The notes below the pieces were generated by a model. It saw only the letters and a list, made by a program, of their open reading frames with translations. It had not been told where the DNA came from and ran no database searches. A program made the position numbers and the translations under genes. Shown here piece by piece: positions 46,593 to 58,915 of a DNA stretch of 64,000 bases. This stretch comes from Pseudeuparius sepicola (taxonomy: Eukaryota; Arthropoda; Insecta; Coleoptera; Anthribidae): positions 13,534,001-13,598,000 of the forward strand of contig OY987306.1 of assembly GCA_963920635.1 (NCBI GenBank), written 5' to 3'. Numbering within the stretch: position 1 is the stretch's first letter; each line of letters opens with the position of its first letter.

Positions 46593-47420
46593 ATAACCAA
46601 CAGGCATTTGCCCAATTACAGGATGTCACAACTTTGAAAGAAAAACAAGTAAGTACAGTAAATAATACATTAATAGGTATTATACAAACAAAGAGGAATT
46701 GTATTTTCGATAATCTGTTAGTGAATCCACTTTCAAACAGTTAAAATAGTCAAGGTTCTCGGCTTGGTTATACCGTTTGCACATTCTGTAAATAGGGGAG
46801 TTCTGTGTAGGGAGATACAATAGACAACTTTGTCGTGTTGTTATTGCTGGCATATAAAATTTTATCATTTGGAGCAACCTAGGGCAGTCAATTAAGTTGT
46901 TTAGAATTTTGCATAGAATGGTTTACTCAGAGACGTGAGAGTCCTGCGGAAACCCCCGTTCGGGATAGACCCCAGTTTGTTTAAAAGTAAGATATTTTAA
47001 GAATTTTCTTTGTATGTTTTCGATGGCACAGATATGCACTTCAATTAGAGGCGACCACACGGCAGACGAATACTCCAACCCTGATCTGACACGTATGTAG
47101 TAGAGAACTTTGATAGTATCTAAATCCTTGAAGTCACGCGTGCAGCGCACAATGAATCCATATGGCTTAGAAGCCCTGGAAGTCACATTTTCAATGTGCT
47201 TCACAAAGGAAAGTTTACTGTCAAATGTGATGCCCAAGTCGCAGAACGTGTCTTGTCTCTGTAAGGTCACATTGTCAATGTGATAATCGTGCTTTATGTA
47301 AGTAGACTTGTTGGTAAATGACATAACGTTACATTTAGACACGTTCAGGGTAAGTCGATTTTTTATGCACCAAGCGTGTACCCTCTCTAAATTTCGCTGC
47401 AGCTGATAGCTATCCTTAAC
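46562..47420 (-). mobile_element. 5'-truncated jockey-like LINE fragment, minus strand
   Basis: The coding end of a reverse transcriptase reads on the minus strand: YQLQRNLERVHAWCIKNRLT, LNVSKCNVMSFTNK, DTFCDLGITFDSKLSFVKH, RSGLEYSSAVWSP and KYLTFKQTGVYP. After a frameshift near 46960 it ends with NSPIYRMCKRYN around 46800. The (AAAT)n tail is at 46562-46591. It matches the same positions of the 11-12 kb LINE (CDLGITFD, LEY-V/C-VWS, GVYP), so both belong to the same or a sister family. The palm with the YADD site is missing, so the truncation is stronger here. Sequence upstream of about 47420 is unrelated. Confidence 0.88.
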
Positions 47421-47639
47421 CGACTGCCATTTATGGCCACTTATTACCCAAATATGCCAAATTTTTTGGCCAGTTATGGCCACATGGTATATTCTGATAC
47501 TATAAAGGAAAAAGAAAGTATAATGTAGGTTTCTAGATTGTTTTTATTTGGAACAAAACTATAAATTTATGAAATAAAACTATGGTGCTTGTCAAGATAT
47601 TATTTTTCGAATATATCAACTGGTCTTGAAGAAACATAA

Positions 47640-48180
47640 CATCTCCACCTTGTCTTTTAAGCTTTGGGCCTGGGAGTTTGCCTAATTTGTCTGTCACACA
47701 GATGACAGAAACCAAAGTGTGGAAAACCTCGGTTAACCAGAAGCTGATTTTTTGTTCGGCTACAGAGCTCTCTGCCTTTTTCTGGGATATTACAGGATAG
47801 GATGCCTATTTAGTTCCTGGCTTACCATTTGAAAATGATGTTTTTAATTTTAACACTCTTACAATAATTGCGGCCACCGATGTTAATAAACCATCTTTAT
47901 TGACAGCAAATTCCATTTCAGCACTTTTTATTATCCAAGGTTAGAAGATTTTCTTCAATCTCTCTTACTAAAATAGACTCTGGTCCACAGTGATAAACTT
48001 GATCTTCTATGGTGATTTACCGGTCAATTTATTTCTTACTGTGCTTCTTGAACTTATATAGTTAACATGCCATTGAAACATCCAACTCATATCCCTGCTT
48101 TTAGTGCATTTTTTAATTTGGTGGGCGAGTATTGAAAACGAAAACCTTTTTTTTTTGTTGGCGCTTTAGTACACCCTGGC
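47640..48180 (-). pseudogene. pogo/Tigger-like transposase N-terminal remnant
   Basis: Read on the minus strand in several frames, this gives KRKRFQYSPTKLKNALKA (start of a psq-type HTH), then STVRNKLTGKSP (end of that HTH), GPESILVREIEENLLTLDNK, and WIIKSAEMEFAVNKDGLLTS-VAAIIVRVLK with SNGKPGTK and AEQKISFWLTEVF. This is the order of the psq and CENP-B-type helix-turn-helix domains of Tigger/pogo/jerky proteins. The DDE domain does not follow in recognisable form. Numerous stops and frameshifts are present. Copies of TTATGGCCAC flank it (about 47425-47490 and 48235-48310) and may be remains of the terminal repeats. Confidence 0.7.
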
Positions 48181-49109
48181 AGAAAATATCCTATTTTTAA
48201 ACGTATGTAAGTATGCCCTTAAATGGCTCGGTACATTTCCAGTTATGGTCATAACATGGCCATAAATAGCAAATTAACAAAAAATGTTTGACACTTATGG
48301 CCACCTTGGTTTTGATGTAATTTTGAAATTAGGGATTGTTTTAATGTCTGAAAACATAACTGGAAACATCGTACAAGCTTGGCACATTAAAAAAACTAAG
48401 AATACAATTCCATGTTACTGAATTTTTACATTGAGAAACACAATTCTTTTAAAAGACTGAAGAAAGATGCGGATCTTTATCTCATTTATCTCATCACAAT
48501 ATCACCAAACCGGAAGTTTACCTTTTAGAGTATACCTTTAGGTAGGAAACAGTTAAAAGTATTTTGTTTAAACAGAACAGAAAAAAATCAACACCTAGTA
48601 ATTATATATTTTAACCTTTCCAGGTTCCAGAGTGGAGAAGAAATCAGCTAGATCCACTTAAATAGGGCTGGGTCAAGCAGAATGGTCGTTTCAGGAGAGT
48701 AATAAACGCAAAACTGTCAGATTTATCAATTCTTATAGAACTTATATCCTGCAACTGTGTCGCGGGGTGCGAAACTGCACATTGTAGTTGCAGGTCATAC
48801 CATACGAACTGTTGTACGAATAATGTATGAACACTCTGCTAGCCATGGGTGCAGCAACAGTCCATCGGTGGAACAGGATGCAGATCTGGATGAAAAAACC
48901 CACTTATTTTGACGTTTTCTATAGATTCCTAAAGTTTTGTCACTAAAAGTTGGACCCCGTATTAAGAACAAACAGGAACAAATATGTACAGAAGTTTTTT
49001 GAGCACGACTAACTAAACCACACTTTAAGAGGTTTGCGGGTGTTAAGTACCTATAGCATTATGGCCCCGGGCGCTATAATTAACGTCGGGTTCTACGGTA
49101 TATTATTAA
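48181..49109. other. no gene seen
   Basis: AT-rich. A block GGGCTGGGTCAA...ATGG(T/C)CGTT at about 48665 recurs at 49608, showing an old short duplication. Confidence 0.45.
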
Positions 49110-49303
49110 AGCCCAATATCGACTGACGTATTAATAAAGACTGCTCACGGCTGTCATGTTTGGCAGTTCTCTGTCTACCATGCGCTTCCCGGAGATAAAA
49201 TACAATGCAAAATACATTGTTGACCATAGGCGCCATCTACTTTCCAGGACATGACACTATAGCCGTGAGAAGTCTTCTTAATACGTCAGTCAGCGCCAAT
49301 ATT
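49110..49303. repeat. imperfect inverted repeat, arms about 54 bp
   Basis: CCAATATCGACTGACGTATTAATAAAGACT...CACGGCTGTCATGT (49112-49163) pairs with ACATGACACTATAGCCGTG...GTCTTCTTAATACGTCAGTC (49249-49293). It is probably a small MITE. Confidence 0.75.
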
Positions 49304-50021
49304 ATCAATGCCTGATGCCTGACAGCGCGTCAGAAAACGACTGCGTAGAATGCGTTCATTTTCGTTGGTTACTATAGAAAATCGAGGTGACGCGATGCAA
49401 GCTGACGGGCAGGCGGTGATTCTGATCGATACAAGCGTATAGCATCGATGTAAATATTGTAGCGTTTAGAAAAAATACAGCAGGGGAAATCCTCAGAATC
49501 GAGATAATAAAACAAAGGAGAATAAACTTCGAAGACTCACAAGAGCTGTTCATTACCTCCTTAATTCCGATCTGCGAGCACAACGCAGCCGCCAGCTAAT
49601 ACTGGAAACGGGCTGGGTCAACAGTATGGCCGTTGAGGGAATTATTTCTTGACTCATCGGTATGACAATCTGTAAAAAATATACGGGCGCCACTTGTTTT
49701 ATTTTCTCAGATTTATTTCATTTATTCTACAAAGTGGTTCATGAAGTAACGGTTTATTTATTTTTACTCCCCTACTATATCTTTAGTCGATAAGCAAATT
49801 TGAAGTTACACACCTTCGCGGTGGAGCGTACTATCCCTACGCACAGTATTAAAACATAAGCAAAATTGTAATGGTTCTTGCAAGCCGGTTTAAATCATAA
49901 TTTTTTATTTAAAATTTAAAATATATAAAAAACGGTTAGACTTAGGTTATAGCTCGGGTTATAGCGCATTATATGAAATGTGTTCAGAATTTTACGTGGA
50001 ATCTAAAAATGAAATAATATA

Positions 50022-50170
50022 TAGGGTGTCCCACTTAAAATAAGCAAGTTGGCATCAACTATTTTAGCGGAATTGCCCTTATCGACATTAGTAAACTGCA
50101 AGATTTTCAAAATTTTCCAAAGCCTATTTTCCGAGAAATCGATCGCGGCAATTCCTCATGGGACACCCTG
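50022..50170. mobile_element. 149-bp CAGGGTGTCC-type MITE
   Basis: The ends TAGGGTGTCCCAC and GTGGGACACCCTG-like (ATGGGACACCCTG) are inverted, with TA flanking both sides (50020-50021 and 50171-50172). No coding capacity. Same end type as the elements at 6.2 and 61 kb. Confidence 0.75.
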
Positions 50171-50179
50171 TATATTATT

Positions 50180-51480
50180 GGACTCTCAATTTCGTCCAGG
50201 ATTCAAATATCCAATAATATTCTGGGTGATCCATTAACAAAACATATGTTTTGTCTAATTCGACTTTCAATTGTTTTTATATTAAGATCTTAAGGAATTT
50301 CCTAGAACTTCCTTGTTTATCATTTTTTTCTAGATCTGGAATTTAAAAATTAAGGGGTGAGCAATCTTTAAATAATACCCCTGTAATAAATTTAGCTAAC
50401 TAGTTAGGGTACGGCAAAAAGTAAAAGTAAAATATAGTAAGACTTAGCTGTCGGTAAATCTTCTAAAACACGACGACCTCGAATAGTGGTCCATAACCCA
50501 CAGACCAGTCAGAAGGTGTGGAATTTTCACTTCATATTGTTACCGGAAACTTCGGGGGAGTGGCAACCACAAGGGGAATTCAGTAATAAAAAACTGTACG
50601 GAAAGCCGTTTGAGTTTTACGGTTTTACCCTCTGGAATCCATCTCTATGGAAAGCATTTTGCGAGTTTTTTAATCAATAAGAGAAAGATTTTTCCGAAAA
50701 ATTACTTTCCGCTAGCTACTTGGCAAAAATAAGATTTTATCTGGGTATACACTAAAAATAACTACCTATTACGTATATATAGTATGCAATATCCATACTT
50801 ATACAGAACTTAATTGAAAATATATCTTGGCCGATAGCTTCCATTCTGTAGTTTTAATCCCTAAAACAATCACCTGAAATTGAATTTACACAATGGGTAT
50901 AGCGTAGCAGCAAATTAATAGATGGATCTGCCGTAGCTAGGTACTTTAATCTTGCGCTGCTTCACTTCTCGAAAGGGTGCGTTAGGTTTTTATCAGGGAC
51001 CCTTTAAAGCATAGCTTAAGGAATAACAGCTGCGACACTCTCTTTTTTTTACATGCTTTCTGTGGGAGCATTTTAGGCGGAGCCAGTTTTGGCGGCGGTG
51101 GGGCAGACGGCTGGGGGGGACCCAGTATTATACTTTCCAAAGTGAGGCCGTTTCTTTCCCCATTCTAATGGTCTCAATGATGCCAAGTATGCCATTTTAT
51201 TGGAGAATCTATATGAATATAACAGGTACTTTGATTGTTAGTAAAAATTAATAATGGTTTCAATGATTTCTAAAAATTAGACTTGACAATGTTATGTCAA
51301 CAAACACAGAATATGGCAAGTGCCAAATGAATCAAATTTATTTTATATCTGAATTTGGTATGGTAAGTCAGTGCCGATTTTGCTTATTTGAGAATTTATC
51401 GCTATTGCACCTTGTTACCAGGTTCCTGAATCCATTTGTGATATGTGTACTTGAACTTTCTTCCCTTGTTATAAACGCCT
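50180..51480. other. no gene seen
   Basis: Only short frames without recognisable composition. A G-rich stretch lies near 51070-51120. Confidence 0.45.
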
Positions 51481-51559
51481 AGGCCGGCCCTGTCGGACCT
51501 CCTATGTGTGTGTGTATGTGTGTACGCCTAGGACCACTTCCCCGGCCTATACAGGGCGC

Positions 51560-51990
51560 AGTTTTCGATATTTCGAGTCGAAATTTCGCGTATGGCGGCG
51601 CATGCCTACGAACTCCAGTCCTATGAAAGGGCGCCCGAATCGGAAAAGCCGTTTGGCCCCTGGAATTTTTTAAAGGAGCCGGCGTTTTGAACCTAGGTCG
51701 TCGATCGAGTTCCACTTTGGCGTGAGGCCCTGCACCCGTACGGGCCTCTCCCGTGCCGAAGGGCGCCCCGATCGGAAAGGCGGTTCGGCCGTTTTGGACA
51801 TTTTTCCGATTTTCTGTTTCGCTTCTTTTTTTCGACGGGCTAGCGTTTCGAACCTAGATCGTCGATCGAGTTCAACTTTCGCGCGGGGGGCCGGACGGAT
51901 ATTGGCTTCACTCGTGCCGAAGGGCGCCCCGATCGGAAAAGCTATTCGGCCGTTTGGACCATTTTTCCGACTCTGGGCTTTGCGTATATA
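51560..51990. repeat. GC-rich tandem array, about 170-bp units, 3 copies
   Basis: Units share GAAGGGCGCCCCGATCGGAAA, CGTTT(T/C)GAACCTAG(G/A)TCGTCGATCGAGTT and TTTTTCCGA, at about 51620, 51755 and 51922. GC content is far above the surroundings. Frames on both strands are shadows of the repeat. It could be the 5' UTR repeat region of a retroelement, but no coding part adjoins. Confidence 0.75.
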
Positions 51991-52309
51991 CACAACCCCG
52001 TTCGTAGTTCGTCATTCGGAAAGGTTCGGTTTCTCTTTCGGTTGCTGTCGATCGGCTCCTCCTCCTCCGGCAGAGGGCAATGATGGTGGCTGGCGGCATG
52101 CAAAGTCCAAAGCACAGTGACTGTCAGTGACAGTGTAAATGAGGAAACGAAATGACTAAAGTTTAAAGTGAGATTCTATTGGATAATGCGGACTGTGGTA
52201 GTTTCTAGTGACAAGTTTTTCAGAATTTCAGGTTATTTTTGTTTGAAATTCCTCCGTTTTGGACACAGAACACCCACGAGCCACGGTTAAGTGGCGATCA
52301 GCTGTTCGA

Positions 52310-53390
52310 TCGATTCTTTGGATTTTTTTTTGTAAATCAATATCAGTCTCGAAGATATGTTTAGGGAACACGTATAGGGGACGTAGGAGTAGGTATAGAA
52401 AAAACCTGTAGGGGTGCCGTAACTGCCGTGAGTAACGACAGTGGCGTCACAAAAAATCCAAGGATAAAATCTAATTTTTTTTGTGTAAATAAATCTTAAT
52501 CTCAATGATATTTTTGGGAGATGCATAGGGGATGTGGTAATATAGAAAAAAAAGTTGTAGGGGTGCCATGAGTAATGACAGTGGCGTCGCAAAAAATTTT
52601 TGGGAGATGCATAGGGGATGTGGTAATATAGAAAAAAAGCCTGTAATTTTTTTATTTTTGTGTAAATCAATCTTAATCTCAACGATATTTTTGGGAGACG
52701 CATAAGGGATGTAGTAACAAATATGTAGGGGGTGCCGTGACAAACGAGAGTCGCAAAAAAAAACAAAAAAAATCTGATTCTTTTTGTGTAAATCAATGTC
52801 AGTCTCAAAGATATTTTTAGGGGATGTAGGAGTAGGTATAGAAAAAACCTGTAGGGGCACCGTGAGTAACGACAGTAGCGTCGCAAAAAATCCAAGAATA
52901 AAATCTTATTTTTGTGTAAATCAATCTTAATCTCAACGATATTTTCGGGAGACGCATAAGGGATGTAGTAACAAATATGTAGGGGTGCCTTGTCAAACAC
53001 AGTGGCGTCGCAAAAATCACAAAAAATCTGATTCTTTTTGTGTAAATCAATGTCGGTCTCAAAAATATTTTCGAGTGACGCATAGGTGATGTAGGGGTGG
53101 TGTAACACACAACAGTGGCGTCACAAAAAAATCCAAATGAATTTTTTTGTGTTAATTAATCTGGACCTCAAAGATATTTGTGGGAAAACCGAAGTGGATG
53201 TAGGAGTAGAAAAAACCTGTAATGGTGCAGTGATAAAAGATATTGGCTTTGCAAAAAAGCACATAGAAGAAAATTCTGAAATTGTTGTGCGAATCAATCT
53301 CAAAGATTTGTGGGGGACAGGTAGGGGATACAGGAGTGGAGAAAAAACTTGTAGGGGTGCTATGCTGTGATAAGCGACATTGGCATCGCC
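52310..53390. repeat. tandem array of about 115-165-bp units, roughly 8 copies
   Basis: Each unit contains TTTTTGTGTAAATCAAT, a (C/T)TCAA(C/A)GATATTTT block, GGGGATGTAG, a GTAGGGGTGCCGTGA block and GTGGCGTCGCAAAAA. Length varies by internal deletion. The long minus-strand frames (52287-53108) are repeat translations with recurring ISLRLRLIYTK. Confidence 0.9.
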
Positions 53391-53599
53391 AAAAAAAAAA
53401 TTCTGAAATTTCGTACGCGATATACGTGTGATATTTGATATTCACAGAGGTAGAGAGATAGTTTGGCATTCTTCATCACAGGTGTCCCAAATAGGGGGTT
53501 AATTTTTGATGTTTTGATCCAGAGGTATGTAATATTTTACGTCATGCAATACACCGGTGTGAAGACAGCCACCATTTTCAGCCAGCCACCAATATGCTA

Positions 53600-54140
53600 G
53601 GCGATTCCAACTTAAAAATAAAATTCGGTGTAAAAACTTTATTCCTGGGTTTCCGGCCACAATATTGGGCAGAAATGACTAGAAACACGTTCCAGACAAG
53701 ATAGTGGCGTCTGAACATTTTGCCTCCTCCGGCCTTTCTCCCCACACCCCCAAATAGGAAAATGAAACGTAAAAACTTTGTTTTTTGGTCGCTGGCACTA
53801 ATATTCGGCACAAGTGACTAGACAACCGTTCCGGAGAAGATAGTGCCGTCCCGATAATTTTCCATCCTCTGGGTCACCCCCCACAACCCCCCATTCAAGA
53901 AAAGTGGCCGTAAAACTTTGTTTTTTGGTCGCCGGCGCTCATATTCCGCACAAGTGACTAGATGTCCGTTTCGGAGAAGATAGTGCCGTCCCTATAATTT
54001 GCCTCCCTCTGGGTCACCCCCACACCCCCTATTCCAGAAAAGTGGCCGTAAAAACTTTGTTTCTTGGTCGCTGGCGCTCATATTCCGCACAAGTGACTAG
54101 ATGACCGTTTCGTAGAAGATAGTGCCGTCCCTATAATTTT
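53600..54140. repeat. tandem array of about 140-bp units, 4 copies
   Basis: Units share CACAAGTGACTAGA, GAGAAGATAGTGCCGTCCC, GTAAAAACTTTGTTTTTTGG and CTCTGGGTCACCCCC. Anchors occur near 53665, 53810, 53955 and 54090; the first unit is the most diverged. Confidence 0.9.
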
Positions 54141-56872
54141 GATTTGAATGAAATCGTATTTTGTAAAAAGGGATATATTCCTAACATATTTGTACAAGAG
54201 TGTGCGATACTTGTGTTGTATTGCGTAAAAGTCCAAAGTTATAGGCCATATACAGGGTGTAATGGTCATCAGCTGCAATTAAAAATTTTCTAAAGTGCAT
54301 ATTAACGTCAGAAATCATTTTTTAAAAAACGCTAATAAAACCCGTAATTACGACGCCACTGCCAGGCGTCTATCGCCTTGCCGGGTATCAACACGAAGCT
54401 CTACCGCTTCCCCGCCATTCCCCATGTGCAGCGTTGCCAGACGTATCGCTTTTCCACAGTATTTGAGGGATCGTATTTCAACAAATTTTTGGATAACTCC
54501 CTAATAGTTCTTTTAGCGAATATAATGCAAAAAGGCTACCTTTGAGATGTATCGATGATATTCCTTGCGGATGTAGTACTCCTTTCTTGTGTTTAAAATC
54601 CTCAAAAATCACAAAAGCACTAGGTAACTAGTTTTTTCACGATGGCCGCGAACGTATTAAACCGCGTTTTTTTATGGAAATACGAACAGAACACCCATTA
54701 TTTCACCGCACACGTTTCAGAATTTAAAACTAAACATGAGGATACTGATTTTTTTTATATTTTAATAATACAGTACTTAGTAAATGGAAATTGTAATTTG
54801 TGACATTCCAAAATAACTTAATATTGCTAGAAAATTAATGTTTACTCTCGTTTTCTCCATATTGTAATAATAATTATTAACACTAACTAATGCCACTTGT
54901 AAAGAAAACAAAAGTTATTTAAACGTATTGTCAAATATCAAAAGATAGCTTATTAAAATTAAATAAATGAAGTAAATAAAGTAAATTTAAAAAATGATAA
55001 AAAAACGTTTAATGAACAAATTATGAAATAGGTGGTATTTTAAAAAATTAAAAATAATTTAAGTACCCACCTACAACTTAAAAATGCCGCATCGTGTGAA
55101 ACATTACTCGCCGCTTCACAGAATTTTGCTGGAAAAAGGAGAATCTGCTACCGGATTGATTTAAAAACTAGTTGCAAAATTCTTATCGAGCAGGAAAATT
55201 GCCTGGTTCCCATGCGTGAACATTTTGAATGTGGTAAGGATAAAAGGATTTATCCTTAAATATTCTCCAAGAAATCGTGTGTGTAACTTGGTAACTGGTA
55301 GTAGTCACCACCAAATTGTCTGTGTGTTAATTGCAGGCTCGTTTTCATCATCTTCGACCAGTACCAAATCGTCGAAGCCTTTGAACTACGCGGACGAACG
55401 TTCCCGAATTGATTGCCGCCGATATTCGATCGGCAGCGTTGTTTGCATTCCACAAACACTCCCTTAATAATATCTTCGGTGCTCGACCTCGGCGTCGACT
55501 AATATCATCTGATAGGTGATCCCGCTTCTACATAATTTGTGTGCGAAATGCGTCCGCGCGGGCGCGCAATCCCTACCTCAAAGTCCTGGGGCCGCACAAT
55601 GTTGCCAGGTTTGGTGACAATTCACTACATTTGGTGATTTTTGGGCCGATCTGGTGATTTGGTGAAAATTTCTTTAAATATCCTTGTTTTTTGTGATTTT
55701 TTAACACTGATCTATTTATAAATGTATATATTAAAAAAACGATTATTATGTTTTCTTATCTCTAACCCTACGTGTTTTTAGATGCATTTTATTTAAGAAT
55801 GTTGTCAGTGTCGCCACTCGCCAGCAATTATTGAGTTCAAAAAGTCAGAGAGATGCAGGGATTCACAGAATTTAGTCATCCCGCCGAATAGCGAGAACGT
55901 TCACGGTTCGTTTGACATTTACCAAACTCTCTAGATTACCTGGAATGCCAGGAAAAATCAGGGATGTATTAGGGCGTATTTGGGTAAGTTGAATTTTCGG
56001 ACGTTTACGAAAGTCTAATCTGAATAAAATCGATCTATTTTTGCATTGTTTCTGTCTAGACGCCCAGACAAACAATTTTGAAAGAAGCAGCAATACATTT
56101 CTTCGTTTTATGGTGTAAACAATAAATTGTTAACAAAAAATGAAATACGACCCTGGCATCCCTAATATGTCGGTTGGAATTAACTACTAATGTATCAATT
56201 CTGGGGTCCCAATCATTCTGTAAGACGAGTATACTACTTACAGGTGCTCTCCACGTGACGTGAAAACTCTGAATACAAAGCATTCGTTATAAGAAAGTTT
56301 TCTGTTTTCGATAATCTAAACAAAGATATTTCCAACAGTGACGTAGCGTCGGGGGAGGGGAGCGGCTCTAGTCCCCTAGAAATTTCTGGAGAGAACTTTA
56401 TTATTTGTGCTTCACAATTTAAACTAGCCACGTCAATTCTATTTGTTACAATAGGATTTAATTATTTTTTTAACTTGTAGTGGAAGTGGTTTAAAATTAT
56501 TAAAAATGAGACTGGGAAGCATTTAAGTCTATTTTTACATTTTGATATTTTAGTTTGTATAAAATTATAAAATTTGCTTTTGCAAGACTTTTAATTTAAA
56601 GATCCCTACAAAATAAAAAAATCATATTCTTAGGAGCATGCAACACAGAATATTTAAGTATTATGGGTTGCTTACTATTTTTACAACTGCCATGTAATGT
56701 GACGACAAATTGGCAACCTTTCACACCAGGATGTGGCGACTTTTCGTTTTGCCAGTCCGGTACTGGCAAAATTGCCGCTATAATAGTGAACAACTTTAAA
56801 GAAGAAATTTATTTTAATTAAAACTAATTGGATTGGAATATGATTTAAAGTTGTCAGGGTTTCTAAGGAATA
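54141..56872. other. no certain gene; one CpG-richer patch
   Basis: TACAGGGTG at about 54252 is an isolated MITE end. The region 55330-55620 is richer in CpG and in coding-like short frames, but I cannot assign a gene, start or splice structure. The rest is AT-rich. Confidence 0.4.
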
Positions 56873-56984
56873 GTTATTTTTGTTACAAGTATCTAAAATG
56901 AAGTTTTTCAGGACGAATCATTGCTGTTTCCTGACGAGGCGTTAGCCGAGTCCGGAATAGCAGATGAGTCCTGAAAAACTTCAT
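56873..56984. mobile_element. hairpin MITE, copy 2 (inverted)
   Basis: Reverse complement of 32498-32612 with only a few differences, bounded by ATGAAGTTTTTCAGGAC (56898) and GTCCTGAAAAACTTCAT (ending 56984). The extra shared segment AGTTATTTTTGTTACAAG lies at 56873-56890. Confidence 0.85.
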
Positions 56985-57368
56985 TTAGGTACCTACGTGT
57001 GACAAACACAATTTTTTGTCATACACTTCCAAAATTTTGTTATACGCTTTTTACAATTCTTCAGAATGCTTAAATTTGCAAATTTTCCATAATTTTTGAA
57101 ATCATAGCAACAAGTTTGTTTATTTGATAATTTTGTCATGTCATTCGAAATTTGTCAGAAAGTGACATACATTTTAAAATGTTCCGAAATCCCGTATATA
57201 TTGCTAATAAGGTCAAAGAAATTGTGTTGGATTTACTTCCTGTGAAGTCTCGTGCCATTTACTATAAAGAATATTATAAGGAATTTTGGAAGTCTGTAAA
57301 GGTTGCCATGGCGACTTTTAAGGACTAGGCTGAAAAATAAGCATTTTACGGACTCAAATGAGTCAAAA

Positions 57369-57408
57369 TAGCTATGTTACGGACTCAAATGAGTCCGTAA
57401 AATAGCTA
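57369..57408. repeat. 40-bp palindrome (ACGGACTCA core)
   Basis: TAGCTATGTTACGGACTCA, AA, then TGAGTCCGTAAAATAGCTA. A partial second copy of the motif lies just upstream at 57345-57365. Confidence 0.85.
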
Positions 57409-57726
57409 CTTTTGGGAGCGTATAAAAAAATATTTTTATGTCTGCGCTTGGGACAGTTTTTTTTATCGTAGAGTGGCAACAGCAACACTGTTTGGGAGGC
57501 GGCGCAGTGGTCTTTCGGTCAGCGCCGTCAGCTGCTGTCAAGCTGGTCCGCGACTAGGTTCTCTTCCCGGCCCGTCAAATAATTTGTATTTATCGCAGTA
57601 TTTTGAAATGCCACATTCGTTTTAAAACTCAAAGTGCTATTCCTAATTAATTCTCAACATGATTACTAAAAGAACTTTAGTCTGTGGAAAGAACTGATGG
57701 ACGTGAAACAGCCAACAATATATATA

Positions 57727-58097
57727 CAGCGAGCACGTAAAGGTTGGAATAAATTCGGTAAAATGTTGTACTGTTCGATTAAAAATTAAGCCTGCTTAAA
57801 ATGGAACTGAAATTTAAAATTTTTGACAAAATTTTTTTATGTAATATATTATTATTATTATTTGGGTACCGATAAAAGAAAAGTGCGTTCTTTTAAATGA
57901 CGTCATCAAAAATACTGGTTGCCATTTAAAAAATATATAGATGACGTCATAGCTTGGTTAGTAATGACGTCACAAGAACGACAAATATGTCAAAATATGC
58001 ACCTTTCAAAATTATGTTGGGCGTGTCGAAGCGTTTTTTTTTTAATCACATAGTACAACATTTTACCGAATTTATTCCAACCTTTACGTGCTCACTG
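57727..58097. mobile_element. 371-bp Tc1/mariner-type MITE carrying three CRE sites
   Basis: The inverted ends CAGCGAGCACGTAAAGGTTG and its complement (ending GCTCACTG at 58097) continue for nearly 50 bp, through TTCGGTAAAATGTTGTACT. TA lies on both sides (57725-57726 and 58098-58099). The interior has the CRE/ATF motif TGACGTCA at about 57899, 57953 and 57965. It is non-coding. Confidence 0.88.
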
Positions 58098-58229
58098 TAT
58101 AGGTGCTTTTTGATGGCAAAGCAATAAGTTATTTTTAAACTTTATAAAGTATTTTCATTTATTTTCATTTCCTTTCTTAGCTTTCTTGAGACAAAAAGTA
58201 TTGCGTAGATCAACAGTGTAAACTCCACT

Positions 58230-58915
58230 TCATCAAAATAATTAATTGTGCAAGAAGACCTTAAAATAACAGGCCCCAGTTGTTAAGCATAAGGTAGTCA
58301 CTTCAGTCAATTCGAAAAAAAACAAAGCGAAGACGAAGAATTTAAATCAGATTTGTGTCGGTTTATGGTTGAATCGAATATTTCTCTTATAAATTAAGTA
58401 ATCTTAGTTTTAAAATGTTCATCGCAAAATGGTTTAAAAAAACAAGCTCCTGGCGAAAGTAGAGGTACCTTGAGAAAGAACATTATAACAATAATGCTGT
58501 CATGACACTATTTCAAAAATTAAGGCTTGTATACGAAATAATGTCATATATATATTATATAGTTGTAGATGAAACAACGGATATATGCAGTCGTTACATT
58601 GCTAATTTATGAATAATTGGCCTTTTATCTGACGATGTCGCAAGCATACCATTTTTAGTTGCCGTGAAAGAATTATAGAAAACAAGGATTTGACAAATAG
58701 GTATATCTTTGCCGAATGCCGTACCAGTTGACAAAATTGTATTAATATAACCGTGGCTACATGCTAAGAGCTGCAGTTAATTTAAAGGTGTTTTAACCCA
58801 ATTTAATTCATCGCACTTGCTAGGCGCACGGAACAAACAGAGTGGCGGAAGAAATTCGGAATCAATTTCCACTTGCGATTGACTTAATTAATAGCATTCT
58901 TACATTTTCGCTGAT
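58230..58915 (+). pseudogene. hAT-type transposase pseudogene, CGGBP1-like
   Basis: Across several frames the plus strand gives KSDLCRFMVESN, YKLSNLSFKMFIAKWFKK, KEHYNNNAVMTLFQKLRLVY, then VVDETTDICSRYIANL, IIGLLSDDVASIPFLVAVKE and finally NKQSGGRN in one frame or TNRVAEEIRNQFPLAIDLIN in another. The DETTD-x-x-x-RYIANLIIG block is the signature of the hAT-related, CGGBP1-like proteins common in insects and other animals. At least five stops or frameshifts are present, and the C-terminal half is missing. Confidence 0.82.

Noticed and set aside
51479..52120. GC-rich frames on both strands as genes
   Set aside because: Overlapping open frames on both strands come from high GC content and the 170-bp repeat; there is no domain-like sequence.
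52287..53108. 273-residue minus-strand frame as a gene
   Set aside because: It is the tandem array translated; the recurring ISLRLRLIYTK matches the DNA period and other frames are open too.
57485..57585. tRNA-derived SINE head (GGCGCAGTGGTCTTTCGGTCA)
   Set aside because: The start resembles the A-box region of tRNA-derived SINEs, but the B box is poor (GGTTCTCTTCC) and no body or tail could be defined.
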